Origin: Isoetes taiwanensis
Lineage: Eukaryota > Streptophyta > Lycopodiopsida > Isoetales > Isoetaceae
Direction of reading: 5' to 3'
Length of the DNA: 64,000 bases
NCBI GenBank assembly: GCA_021234155.1
Contig: JAJEKV010000014.1
Span: 9,505,563-9,569,562, forward strand
Shown: positions 1-11,350 of the stretch, one piece after another
Layout: every line of letters begins with the position of its first letter
Position numbering within the stretch: position 1 is the first letter of the stretch
Made by a program: the position numbers and the translations under genes
The notes under the pieces: model-generated
Seen by the model: only the letters and a program-made list of their open reading frames with translations
The model's database searches: none
What the model was told of the DNA's origin: nothing

Positions 1-79
1 TTTTTCCATAAGCAGTCATATCCATCCATCCATCCATCCATCCATTGCATATTCTCAATTTTGTATCTTTTCGGTCTGA

Positions 80-131
80 TAGACCCTTTGGGTCTTCTGT
101 AGATGTTAATAAATCTAGCTATCTATCTTTT
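80..131 (+). mobile_element. Decayed LINE 3' tail inside an intron
   Basis: GGTCTGATAGACC is followed by GTAGATGTTAATAAAT and then a CTAT/CTATC run. This resembles the 3' ends of the LINE family seen at 11.3, 16.9 and 39.5 kb (GGTCTCTGTGGACGTTAAAAAT plus a microsatellite). It lies immediately upstream of the 3' splice site at 135, so the pyrimidine-rich acceptor may partly derive from the tail. The match is degenerate. Confidence 0.4.
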
Positions 132-135
132 GCAG

Positions 136-1220
136 ATTTGAAGCAGACATGTTGGCTTTTTCAGGCTGCTATTATGGAGGTGGAGAAAAAGAGGTTGAAG
201 AGCTTGGGGCTATACGAAAACATTGGAAAAACTTACATGTCTGCACTCCATTCCACCAAATATTTATGTTTTTTGCACTATTTAATATACATGTGTTATA
301 TAATATATATGCAATGTCCATAACCATGTATGCTGGAGCAATTAGATGGCTAATTGTGCTTTCCACTTTATATTTCAATTATTATCCTCAATTCTCTACA
401 TGCAATTGTGTATACTAATTGAAGCATGAGTAAGCTATTAGTTTGTGAAACTTTATATAGACATAAAAACATTGGCGTATTACAGATAAGGAGTCCAGAA
501 AAGGAAAGGAAAAATGGCAAATGTCCTCTTAGTCCCTTGGAAGTTGGCCTCATGTTGCGAGCTCTTGGATTCAGCAATGGCACGTATTTATATGTAGCAT
601 CTGGGGATGTGTATGGTGGAGAGGATGCGTTATTGCCACTCAGGTTACTCTTCCCAAATATCTTCACAAAAGAAACACTTGCAAGCAAAGAGGAAATGGC
701 ACCTTTTGTTCCCTTTTTATCGCGCATGGCTGCCATTGACTATATTGTTTGCAATCAGAGTGATGTGTTTGTTAGTAACAATAACGGCAATATGGCCCGG
801 ATTTTAGCAGGTCACAGGTACGGCATTCATATCAACCTCCAGAAATTAGGCTTTTGTGAATAGCTATTTTTCTCACAGTTTGTAATCTCCAGGCGTTATA
901 CTGGTTATAGACGTACCATACGCCCAAATGCCAGAAAGTTGAGTCAGCTATTCCTTTCGAGGCGTGATATGGGTTGGGACTTGTTTGCCTCCAAATTGCG
1001 CATGGTGCAAAAAGGATTCATGGGAGAACCCAAGGAGAGTAAAACTTGGAAAGGTGACTTCTTTGAAAATCCAGACGTGTGTATTTGTAGACATACGGAG
1101 AAAAGCCTTGCATATAGCATCAAAAACAATTTGGATGATGATTATGATGAACAATTCAATATTGATGATGTTTTGCTCGAGACTGATCCAGATGAAGAGA
1201 TTTTGACAAATGACAATTGA
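136..1220 (+). CDS. Plant O-fucosyltransferase family protein, 3' exons only
   Basis: These are the last three exons of a plant GDP-fucose protein O-fucosyltransferase-like (former DUF246) gene, a Golgi-type glycosyltransferase. Exons read as 136-238, 486-817 and 893-1220, each bounded by AG/GT, with phases that join cleanly. Diagnostic peptides are RFEADMLAFSGC and GAIRKHWKNLH in the first exon, PLSPLEVGLMLRALGF, YVASGDVYGGE and NNNGNMARILAGH in the second, and RRTIRPNARKLSQLF in the third. The stop is at 1218-1220 after an acidic tail (LDDDYDEQFNIDDV). Start and 5' exons lie left of the window. No frameshift or stop is seen, so the gene is probably functional. The substrate cannot be told from sequence. 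Exon ends were placed by eye. Confidence 0.9.
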
Positions 1221-4200
1221 TATAAGCATTTCCTGCTAATCCCCATAACAAATGATATAAGAGTTCCCGTCTACCATAGCCTGTGTGTTCATCATCTCGA
1301 GTAAATTTTCTTTCAATTGGCAACCAATGAGCGAGATCTCCTACAATGAAGGCATGAGATGTACTCTATTGTTGTTGATTTTCAGAAGAGTGTCAATAAG
1401 TTGGATTAGAGCCGATAACCTACGTGTCGTGCCTGCGCCAAAGTTCTTTCGCTGGGTTACTGTCCTATTTACCTTGGCATTATATCTTTCCTATATATAT
1501 GATTAGTAGGAAAAAAAAGAAAGAAAAAATAAATCCAAAAATTCAAAAAAATATTCAAAAATCCAAAAATAAATATTTCAGGTGAGAAAAATTCCAAATG
1601 TAACATTTGGAACCGGAAACTTTGTTAATATTTGAGGATGCCGTGTTGCTCAAGCTCACATCTGAGAAAGGCAAATTTGGTCTATCTTGCCTGTGATGAA
1701 GTAATACGTGGAATTTTTGCTTTTACCACAAGCTAAGCGGCCTAATTATGGGTAGGTGCGTACCAAGGACCTTGGCTCCAGGCTATCCATCAAATCCGCT
1801 CCTCTTCTGTTTAATCCGGTGAAATGCTCTTTCCATTTGAGGTTCTCAATTGTTTAGAATAGCGCCAATTTTGGCACGAATTCATGCCTTGAATTCATTT
1901 CTTTTTGCAAAGCTTAAACAAAATTTGCTTTAAAATTTCTTTCGCATAATCACTAAAAATATGAGCAGTTCGCCTGTGTTTGAGCTGGGCTTGTGTAACC
2001 CACGAATTTGGGGCTTACATTTTGATTGATTTTTTTCGCACATTCTAAAGCTTGGAGCTATGGCAAATAATTAGCCGGATCCTGATCTTCCCAGCTATTG
2101 ATCCTGCTAGAAGAAAATCTTTTGCCAGTTTCCAATTTAATTGCTGGCTGCAAAACCAATTGATCACAATTTCCAGTTCCATATAGTCGTGTTTCTGGAA
2201 ATACCTACATTTAATTTCCCAGCAGCATATGGGCGTGGCCCTGAATCGCTTTTGTCACTAAAATTCCTAAAGATATGTTTTTTGTCATAATTTTCTAATT
2301 TTGGTGGTTCTTAACTACTCGAACTTTACCTCCTCTGCTAGAAGGATTTGACAGAGATCTAAGCCTCCGGTTTACATAAATTGGATGGCGAATTGCTTCT
2401 GTGACAACCTAAGTCGGTGGAAGGGAAGGCGAATGCCAAATGTAGACATTGGCAGAACAAAGCGCTCGAATTTTGCGTTATGTCCATTTTGGCAAAACAA
2501 TTTAGAAGGGGTTTCCTTGATCTTTTGGTCGCTCTAGTGTTGAGACTAGTGGACAATCCCTTTCTTGCTGCCATGTATATGCTTGAAGAAACTGCCCACA
2601 TGAAACCTTGGGCTTGATCAGAACAAAACCATCTGCCAAACCAGTCAAACAAACTCATTCCCTGTCTTGCTTATTTACCAAAACCATCAGACAAAATCAT
2701 TGCTTGAAGAATAGTGGCCAGTAGGTCCGGCCAGCTGGAGATCTTGGCCAAACAAGATCTTGCTTAAGATCAAACATGTTTGCTTTCTTAGATTTAGAAT
2801 TTGCCTTTGTATATAGGTTTTAGAGCAGATCCCCAAATCTGAGATGCGTGGATCTCTTCTGCGATATCTGGGCTCCAACATATCTATGGGACAGCTCAAA
2901 CCGGGCAAATCTCTGCTCCCTGCAATTTGTTTTTTGAATCTGCTTATTAGATTTGCAAATTTGAGATAAAGCTTTTGAGTTGATTTTCATGCAAGAAATT
3001 GGAAGGTTTGCAGTTTTCGTTCACTGCAATGCAACTTTTGCAATGAATTGCTTCCCAAACACAGAGTATTTCTATCGAGCTTTGGGTTCTGAGCAGATGG
3101 GTCATTTCCTTGCTACAGCGCGAAGCGCAAGATTCTACTCGCTTTGGCTAGATTTATTTCTGGCATATGCGGGGATTGCTCCGAGTGATCTCACTTGGAT
3201 CGTTACAGAGGGAGCAAAGGGAACGAATTTAACACAGAGGAAGGAAACGCCCTATAATTTTTGCGCCTCCCCAAATCAACAAGGGAGTAAAATTTCCATC
3301 GTTTCGGCGCACATACTATCAAGCTTTACCAGCTTTCTGTTCCCCACATTAGGAACCGAAACCCTTTGCCGCCCAGACAGGTACTATCTTCAATGTGCCT
3401 TCATGCAAAAAATCACTGGAATTGCATTCGTTTTAGATGATGGCTTAGTATAGTTGCAAATAAAGCAACTAAGTTCACCTTTTGGAAAAGGGTCTGACAC
3501 TGATTACTTCATAATCAATGTATGGACACATGCATATAGCCTGAGAATGCAAGCGTTAGAGACACTGGCTAGGCACCGTGCATAAGAAACGAAAAGGGGT
3601 CTGGCAGTCTGGAGTCCAGTTTAATTCTCTCCTAATCTCCTATAAGGAGCCCGACATTTTCTCCAATGTACACTCCAATGTATTTTGGATACAAATTTGT
3701 TTCTCATCAAGTGCCCATGTTAAGCCAGTGGCAGTCTGTTGTCATGTGTTCATATCTGGGGAGTTCAACCATGGGAGCTGGCTCTGCCGGGAAGATTTTC
3801 TACTAATTGGAGCTTGAGAATGTTTTGGGTTTTGATGGCCATTTCCTCTTCACCTCAATAAGCTAAATATATGGCAAAATACCATCAATTGGAAATGAGG
3901 CATTTGTTTTTTGTTGAAAAGATAAAATCAGAGCATATCTAAGTTGCCAGACACAGAGAAGGCGAGTTTGACTAAAAAAATGGCCTTCAAGTTTTTTTTT
4001 TTTTTTTTTTTTTCTAGTTTTGAACCATCTCTTTTCCTTTTTTGAGGGATCTGCACTAAGTAGTAGCTTCTGCACCGCAGGCTCATGTTAAACGATATTT
4101 TTGAGTTCAACTCCCAGAAACATACACAGCGCCGGCGCCAAATTCTTGTATTTTATATTTTTCTTGGCAATTCTTAATATTGTTACTTTCTTATTACCAT

Positions 4201-4840
4201 TCACGGGTATGAAAGTCTCTCGTCAAATATGTTGTGTGTGGTAGGCCACGATTTGGGAATTCAACCACATGCATCAAGTAAGATATCGAGCTAAAGTGTT
4301 TGTGGATGATGCCTTTGTGATGTGATAGTTACAGTCTTCAAGTCTTCTCTTTCACAAATAGAAGAGATTTCAAATCCATGTACCCTTATATTGACTATAG
4401 ATGCTTAAAACAACGGTCTTACATTTCATATGGGGTTTGGCATTAGGTTATGTGAAATGGAAAGAGGGACGCGATTCCTATGCGAGTAGGGGAAGCTGGC
4501 TATTGCTAGTGGCCGAAAACGCTTGTGCAAGTAGGGGTAGCTGGCAACTGCCGCTGGGAATTGCCGATCTATTTCCACAGTGTCAAAAAAGGCCACGATT
4601 GGTGTAGATAATCTAGCAATGGTGCAGATGCTCCATCGCGGTAAATGTCGGACATGGGCATGTTATAGCCAGCCTTAAATGGCAAAAAATCTGCTAAGTC
4701 CACAAAAATGCCGTGTAATTTTTTTTGGGCGTGGCTATAACATGTCAAAGATACGGGTATACCACGAATATGCCCGTGGCCATAACATGTCGGCGTCCGA
4801 TATATACGGCGCTCGACAGATGCTCAGTTTTCAAGCACAT
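1221..4840. other. No recognisable gene; 3' flank and unique AT-rich sequence
   Basis: The first few hundred bases probably hold the O-fucosyltransferase 3' UTR. An A-rich stretch with AAAATTC/AAAATCC repeats lies at 1508-1575, and a pure T run of about 22 bases at about 3991-4012. Open frames here (for example 2980-3453) match nothing I recognise and lack the composition or splice context of a gene. Confidence 0.6.
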
Positions 4841-4865
4841 GAATGAACCTCTTAATGGCCTCAGG

Positions 4866-5305
4866 TTCCTTAGGCAACAGTCTTGGTTCATCAAGAACAA
4901 TACCTACGGCACTCAGGTGCTGCTGGAAGCTTGCAAGGTAGCAGGGACTATCAAAAGGTCCATCCATATTAGCACAGACGAGATCTAGGGTTAAACAGAA
5001 GCGGAAGCCATAGTTGGAAATCACGAAGCCTCTCAATTCATATCCAGAAATCCATATTCTGCAACAAAGGAAGGAGCCGAGAAATTTACTACGGCATCTG
5101 CCTTTGTTGCAGATACAGTATCTGTGGGCAATAATTGAGAGACTTCGTGATTCCCAATAATCGCTTCTGCTTCCGTTTTGTCATAGATCTCTTCTATGCT
5201 AACACGAATGAACCTCTTAATGGCCTCTACTACCTTGCAAGCTTCAAGCAACACTTGGGTGCGTAGATATTGTTCTTGAAGAACACAAGACTATTGCCTA
5301 AGGAA
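4866..5305. repeat. RHM-derived long inverted repeat, unit 1
   Basis: This is a long palindrome with arms of about 205 bases (4866-5071 and 5099-5305) and a central loop of about 27. Both arms derive from the same piece of a UDP-rhamnose synthase (UDP-glucose 4,6-dehydratase) gene. Read on plus, the left arm gives NNTYGTQVLLEACKV, IHISTDEI, then an in-frame TAG (4986), AEAIVGNHEAS and NPYSATKEGAE, which carries the YxxxK catalytic motif of the dehydratase family. Read on minus, the right arm gives VLLEACKVVEAIKRF, EEIYDKTEAEAIIGNHE and SQLLPTDTVSATK without the stop. The arms match at roughly 80 percent where compared by eye. The innermost stem is TCTGCAACAAAGG with its complement. A 21-base scrap in right-arm orientation precedes the unit at 4841-4861. 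Confidence 0.85.
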
Positions 5306-5834
5306 TTGTCCACATGGTGCCTTAAAAATTTTAGATGGTACACATGTCGATGGCATAGCATCTCTTATTCCTTTGCTCCTTTACGCTTCATTGTTATTGA
5401 CATTCTATCTAACTTTTAGCCAGCAACTATATGCTTCTTGAGTTTCTCCATATGCTACTTTTTCTTTGAAAATAAATTAGATGGTCTACTATTTCTATTA
5501 TCATACGGTACTTGTACTAGTTAGCTTTGCTAATTATCATCCAATTAGAAGGGTATAAAGATAAATCTTCCACTAGAGGAATGCTATATAGCTATGATTA
5601 TAGAGCATATAGTTGATCCGTTATTATAAAAGCATCCTTTCTTTGTTTTGCTTATTGGACCTCGAATTAAGATATTTGGAATTATGAAATAGAAAATGAA
5701 AGGTACACAATAAAATGGATTGCATGATGCGATTTGTGGGTGTTCTCCTTGTGCAAAGGTAAGTTAGTCAATTATTTGTCTTATTAGTTTATTGTATGGT
5801 TTTTATTATTTTGTTATCACGTTTTCTTGTCTGG
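5306..5834. repeat. AT-rich spacer of the RHM hairpin array
   Basis: This spacer recurs, with small indels, after unit 2 (8248-8715) and unit 3 (9182-9663), and truncated after unit 4 (10113-10205). Shared marks are GATGGCATAGCATCTCTTAT, AGCCAGCAACTATATG, ATTAGAAGGGTATAA and, near its end, GCAAAGGTAAGTTAGTCAAT, which contains a perfect plant splice-donor match. It encodes nothing I recognise. It belongs to the tandem unit, giving a period of about 0.95-1.0 kb. Confidence 0.75.
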
Positions 5835-6161
5835 ACCCATGTGTGGATAATTCTTTAGGCAATAATCTTGGTTCACCAAGAACAATATTTACAGCACTCA
5901 GGTGCTGCTGGAAGCTTGCAAGGTAGCAGGGACTATCAAAAGGGTCATCCATGTTAGCACAGACGAGATCTAGGGCAAAACAGAAGCAGAAGCCATAGTT
6001 GGAAATCACGAAGCCTCTCAATTGATATTCAGAAATCCATATTCTGCAACAAAAGTAGGGACTGAGAAATTTACTACGACGCCTACCTTTGTTGTAGATA
6101 TGGTATATGTGGGCAGTAATTGAGAGGCTTCGAGATTCCCAATTATGGCTTCCACTTCCGT
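5835..6161. repeat. RHM hairpin unit 2, left arm and start of right arm
   Basis: The left arm has the same RHM fragment with the same in-frame TAG after STDEI, followed by NPYSATK. The right arm runs to about 6161 and is then interrupted by a DNA element (6162-8042). The missing part resumes at 8043. The last 65 bases before the break are repeated just after it. Confidence 0.8.
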
Positions 6162-8042
6162 GTTGCAAAATTTAGATTTAACACAAACCATTACATTTAA
6201 CACTTTAAAATTAAATTCCCCCTTAAACCCCATTTGGTTTGGGTGCATATTCACACGGGGGGTGACGCAGGGCAGCGAGAGCCCCTATAATTATGTTTCG
6301 CATGTACAAAATCAACACCATGTAGTACATTATCTCAAATCTTATAGTATTTTACAAATGGTGTTATACAGTATACCATTTTTTATAAATGCATACCCCA
6401 CAAATGAGGAACTTTATGTACGATGTAGATCAAGGAATAAAGGGCATATATGCCCATCCGACAGCTCTCAGTGCCCGGAGTAACCTCCCGTGTGAATATG
6501 CACCCAAACCAAATGGGGTTTAAGGGGGAATTTAATTTTAAAGTGTTAAATGTAATGGTTTGTGTTAAATCTAAATTTTTTTTGGCCCCTTCGGGGCCTC
6601 GAGAATTGCAGCAAAGATTGTCTACAATTGGGCCTAAACCTTGTTTATGGAAAACCATTAAATCTCTGAATCAAATATACAATCTTAATTTATAAAAGAA
6701 AGTAGAGAACATAGTTAATATAAAAGGTTCTGTGACGTTACAAGGTGCTTTAACAATAAAAACACCTAATAGGGCTTACAATATAGAATATAATAGGGCT
6801 TACAATATAGAATATGTAACGAGGATATCTTCAACTTATAGACTGCTATACACGTGTTAGTGGCCATACAATCAACATGTATAAGCACATGTTGGACATG
6901 CTTAGAAGCTCGAAGAAGATACAATATGTCATAGTATAACCATAGAAAGATAAATTAATATGTGAAGCAACAATAATTGAGATTTGGAACCATCGTGGTG
7001 TAGTTTAAAGATATAATCTTGAATGGAGAAGAAGTATAGTGCTTGGAGAACCCGTGAATAGGACATAGGCGAGGCTCAAGCCTCAAGGTTGAATTATTCA
7101 AGCATAATTGTGTGCGAGACCACAAAACAAGATGTCTAGATTATATGCAACCTCCTCATGCTATGAGCATTATTCTATCTGAATTGAGATGATAACGAAC
7201 TTAGAAAAATGGTCACTTCACTGTATTACACAGAAGCATATTCCCAAGCATCTGCAACGAGACAGAACAAATATAGGAGTGATATCATACAACTCTAAAA
7301 GCACCGTGTGCAGAATTAGTGTTATAGGATGTCTAGTGTTATTGGAGAGGTCCAATTAATTGGAATGTCTATAGAGATGTTTATAGGAATTAAGGATATT
7401 ACAGAGAAACTACCATGATACTTTATCCATTATCTCAAACCAACAGTAAGCCACTGCCCACAAATCTAAACCAAGACTAAGTGATTGCCCACAAATTCGA
7501 AAACGATTTGGAAAAAATGGAAGATTTATACCTTTCAGGAAGCTGCTTTTGGAGCTCCACATGCCATGCATCCAAAGCACGAATTTATTCCTGTATAACA
7601 TACCTAAATTAATGCATTTCAGAACTATTCAAGCTAAATTTATAGCTACACTCCATGGCTGGGTCTCTCTTCCTGGTTTTCGAAATGGAAGCCAGCATTG
7701 AAATAAATACCTCATGTTCGGAACGCATCCCGACCTTGCTACACATCCGGCAGTTGGAAGGAGGCCACGGAAAATCATTCCATGCCTGCCTTCCCCGAAC
7801 CCTGCTTTGGCGAAACCATAGAACCCTAAACTATGTTTGCACGAGCCTTGCATGTGTAAACTTCGGATAGGTTAGAAATACATGGACCAACCATTGGAAA
7901 TTGGCGCAAAAATCAAAGATGATTGTATGCGCACTCTAGATGTACGCATTAGTACATCTCATACAATACAACTATCAAATCATATAAAAACCATAGAAAA
8001 AAACGTACAAAAATACAAGGAAAACCCCCTGTTATTATGCTA
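6162..8042. mobile_element. Foldback DNA element A, inserted in hairpin unit 2
   Basis: A 1.88-kb insertion. Its left part is a foldback: about 105 bases at 6168-6275 recur inverted at 6478-6583 (marks: CCAAACCAAATGGGGTTTAA, CACACGGGGGG). The right arm is followed by GGCCCCTTCGGGGCC, a strong hairpin. The right end (7928-8042) holds the hairpin GATGTAC-GCATTA-GTACATC and finishes CCCCCTGTTATTATGCTA. Both foldback and right end recur in the insertion inside the copia element (about 43680-45221), which defines the family. No transposase is visible, so it is non-autonomous. The superfamily is unknown: the subterminal hairpin suggests Helitron-like ends, but no clear TC...CTRR termini are seen. 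Confidence 0.6.
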
Positions 8043-8247
8043 GATATATGGTATATGTGGGCAGTAAATGAGAGACTTCGATATTCCCAATTATGGCTTC
8101 TGCTTCCGTTTTGCTATCTCCTTTGTGCTAACACAAATGAACCTCTTAATGGCCTCTACTAAATTGCAAGCTTCCAGCAACACTTGGATGCGCAGATATT
8201 GTTCTTGATGAACACAAGACTATTGCCTAAGGAATCGTCAACTTGGT
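8043..8247. repeat. RHM hairpin unit 2, remainder of right arm
   Basis: This continues the right arm interrupted at 6161: antisense RHM sequence ending in the conserved AGACTATTGCCTAAGGAAT. Its first 65 bases duplicate 6097-6161, and only these two blocks carry the variant GGTATATGTGGGCAG, so both come from the same unit. Confidence 0.75.
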
Positions 8248-8715
8248 GCCTTAAAATTTTTGGATGGTACACGTGCCGATGGCATAGCATCTCTTATTCC
8301 TTTGCTCCTGTATGCTTTATTATTATTGAGATTCTATCTATCTTTTAGCCAGCAACTATATGCTTCTTGAGTTTCTCCATAAATTCTATTATCATACGGT
8401 ATGTGTACTAGTTAGCTTTGCTAATTATCATCCAATTAGAAGGGTATAAGATAAACCTTCCACTAGAGGAATGACATATAGCTATGATTAGTTGATTCTT
8501 TATTATAAAAGCATTCATCCTTTGTTTTGCTTATTGGACATTGAATTAACATAATTGGAATTATGAAATAGCAAGAAAGGTACACAATAAAATGGATTGC
8601 ATGATGCGATTTGTGGGCATTCTCCTTGTGCAAAGGTAAGTTAGTCAATTATTTGTCATATTGGCTTATGGTATGGTTTTCATTGTTTTGCTATCACGTT
8701 TTCGTGTCGTGGACC

Positions 8716-9181
8716 CATGTGTGGGTAATTCCTTAGGCAATAGTGTTGGTTCACCAAGAACAATACCTACGGCACTCGGGTGCTGCTGGAAGCTTGCAAG
8801 GTAGCAGGGACTATCAAAGGGTTCATCCATGTTAGCACATACGAGATCTAGGGCAAAACAGAAGCAGAAGCCATAGTTGGAAATCACGAAGCCTCGTAAT
8901 TCATATTCAAAAATACATATTCTGCAACAAAGCAGGGGCCGAGAAATTTACTACGACGCCTGCCTTTATTGTAGATACGGTATCTATGGGCAGTAATTGA
9001 GAGACTTTGTGATTCCCAATTATGGCTTCTGCTTCCGTTTTGCCATAGATCTCCTCTGTGCTAACACGAATGAACCTCTTAATGGCCTCTACTACCTTGC
9101 AAGCTTCCAGCAACACTTGGGTGCGTAGATATTGTTCTTGGTGAACACAAGACTATTGCCTAAGGAATTGTCCACATTGTG
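8716..9181. repeat. RHM-derived long inverted repeat, unit 3
   Basis: A complete palindrome of the same design as unit 1, with arms extended outward to CCATGTGTGGGTAATTCC and its counterpart. The left arm has the shared TAG. The right arm on minus reads VLLEACKVVEAIKRFIRV, TEEIYGKTEAEAIIGNHK and SQLLPIDTVSTIK. In the left-arm stretch I compared by eye, it matches unit 1 at about 90 percent, clearly closer than the two arms of one unit match each other. Confidence 0.85.
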
Positions 9182-9663
9182 TTCTAAAATTTTTGGATGG
9201 TACACGTGTCGATGGCATAGCATCTCTTATTCCTTTGCTCCTCTATTCTTCATTATTATTGAGATTCTATCTAACTTTTAGCCAGCAACTATATGGTTCT
9301 TGAGTTTCTCCATATGCTACTTTTTCTTTGGAAATAAATTAGATGGTTTACTATTTCTATTATCATACGGTACTTGTACTAGTTAGCTTTGTTAATTATC
9401 ATCCAATTAGAAGGGTATAAAGATAAACCTTCCACTAGAGGAATGCCATATAGCTATGATTATAGAGCATATAATTGATCCTTTATTATAAAAGCATCCT
9501 TCCTTTGTTTTGCTTATTGGACCTTGAATTAACATATTTATGAAAGGTAAACGATGCGATTTGTGGGCATTCTCCTTATGCAAAAGTAAGTTAGTCAATT
9601 ATTTGTCTTATTGGGTTATGGTATGGTTTTCATTGTTTTTCTATCACGTTTTCTTGTCGTGAA

Positions 9664-10112
9664 CCCATGTGTGGGTAATTCCTTAGGCAATTGTCTTGGT
9701 TCACCAAGAACAATATCTACGGCACTCAGGTGCTGCTGGAAGCTTGCAAGGTAGCAGGGATTATCAAAATGTTCATCCATATTTGCACACACCAGATCTA
9801 GGGCAAAATAGAAGCAGAAGCCATAGTTGGAAATCACGAAGCCTCTCAATTTATATTCAAAAATCCATATTCTGCTACAAAGGCAGGGGTCGAGAAATTT
9901 ACTACGGCGCCTGCCTTTGTGGGCAGTAATTGACAGACTAAGCGATTCCCAATTATGGCATCTGCTTCCATTTTGCCATAGATCTCCTCTGTGCTAACAT
10001 GAATGAACCTTTTAATGGCCTCTACTGCCTTGCAAGCTTCCAAGAACACTTGGGTGTGTAGATATTGTTCTTGGTGAACACAAGACTATTGCCTAAGGAA
10101 TTGTCCACATGG
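9664..10112. repeat. RHM-derived long inverted repeat, unit 4
   Basis: The last unit. The left arm reads GGTGCTGCTGGAAGCTTGC and onward. The right arm on minus reads LEACKAVEAIKRFIHVSTEE, YGKMEADAIIGNRLV and SQ/CQLLPTKAG, with a small deletion against unit 3. The following spacer is cut off near 10205, where the array ends. Confidence 0.85.
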
Positions 10113-10205
10113 TGCTTTAAATTTTTTGGATTGTACACGTGTCGATGACATACCATCTCTTATTCCTTTGCTCCTTTATGCTTCATTATTATTAACATTT
10201 TGTCT

Positions 10206-10506
10206 AACTTTATACAATGGTGAAGGGTAAGAAATGAAGAAACACCAATGTACCTTATGGCCCTTGCATCATTACCAAGTTTACTGCTAATGTTTGCATG
10301 GTGTGCTGCAACTACACGTGTTTCTTCACCCATTGTGCTATTTCTACCATGTTTTATTTGTTGTAATGGATATGGAGTTGAGCCTGAGTTGTACACTTAA
10401 AAATTATTGAAGATTGACATAGGGAAGTACTAGAAGTATACCAATGATATATAAGACTAAACTTCATTATTTATATCTGAGTACAACAGTTGACACTTGA
10501 AATTAT
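10206..10506. other. No gene seen
   Basis: AT-rich sequence after the end of the hairpin array. A minus-strand open frame (10160-10396) resembles nothing I know. Confidence 0.4.
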
Positions 10507-10790
10507 TATTTTTTTTTTATTTTTTGGATGCAAGATATTTTGATTTTATTAAACCGAAAAAAAAAGGGGTTACAAGACCTTATTGGAGTGGCTCCACAAT
10601 AGGCCAGATATAAACTTAGAGTACAATGGTCTACCCATTAGTCCAAGACTAAAGATCCCAGGACAATTGCCATTCCTTTCAGCTGGAGGAAAGGAAAAGA
10701 ATTCTGTATGCTTTGAAGTTGAAGCCATTTGAAGCACCCAACCGCAAGAAGCAAGCACATGAAGAGCACCAAAGCGCAAATATCATCCTA
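10507..10790 (-). mobile_element. Poly(A)-ended LINE 3' fragment
   Basis: On minus, GGTCTTGTAACCCC is followed by TTTTTTTCGGTTTAATAAAA and an A-rich tail, a layout typical of plant L1 3' ends. No coding domain remains. A similar short end lies at about 37160-37210 (minus). Confidence 0.5.
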
Positions 10791-11215
10791 CGCGTTAACT
10801 AGGCATGGACAAACATACTGCCTGGCTATACTATAAGTAATTCTCCCATTCCATTGCTGTACTATGGGATGTTCTCCCATTTTGAACCTTATAGTTTGTT
10901 TTGGTTTTTTGGAAGCTTGGTAAAGGAGGATGCTAATATGTCAAAAATTTAAGAAAACATAGTGCTGGATATGACTTTGTCTATGCTGACTAATTGTTTG
11001 TGATCACTAACTACATAAACTGGTTACTCTTTATCTCTCTAAACTTGAGGGCCTTGGAAAGTGCTTGAATAAAGTTTTTGTATAAGTATTAATAGGTTTG
11101 AAACTGGTATCAACTTGGTTACAGTTGCGACCAGCCTATAAGTAACCATAGCCAGCAATCGACCCACTTCTACGATTTGTTCCAGTTGTTATCATTGAAA
11201 TATCGACCATCATGA
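10791..11215. other. No gene seen
   Basis: AT-rich unique sequence between two LINE 3' ends. No coding or structural signal was recognised. Confidence 0.4.
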
Positions 11216-11350
11216 AAGAATAGAATAGAATAGAATAGAATAGAATAGAATAGAATAGAATAGAATAGAATAGAATAGAATAGAATAGATTTTTTATCGT
11301 CCACGGAGACCGATTGGTCTATGGGACCCACACAAAAGAGAGCAGCAAGC

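Noticed and set aside
2980-3453. 157-codon ORF
   Set aside because: No recognisable family, no splice or codon support, and the surrounding sequence is non-coding.
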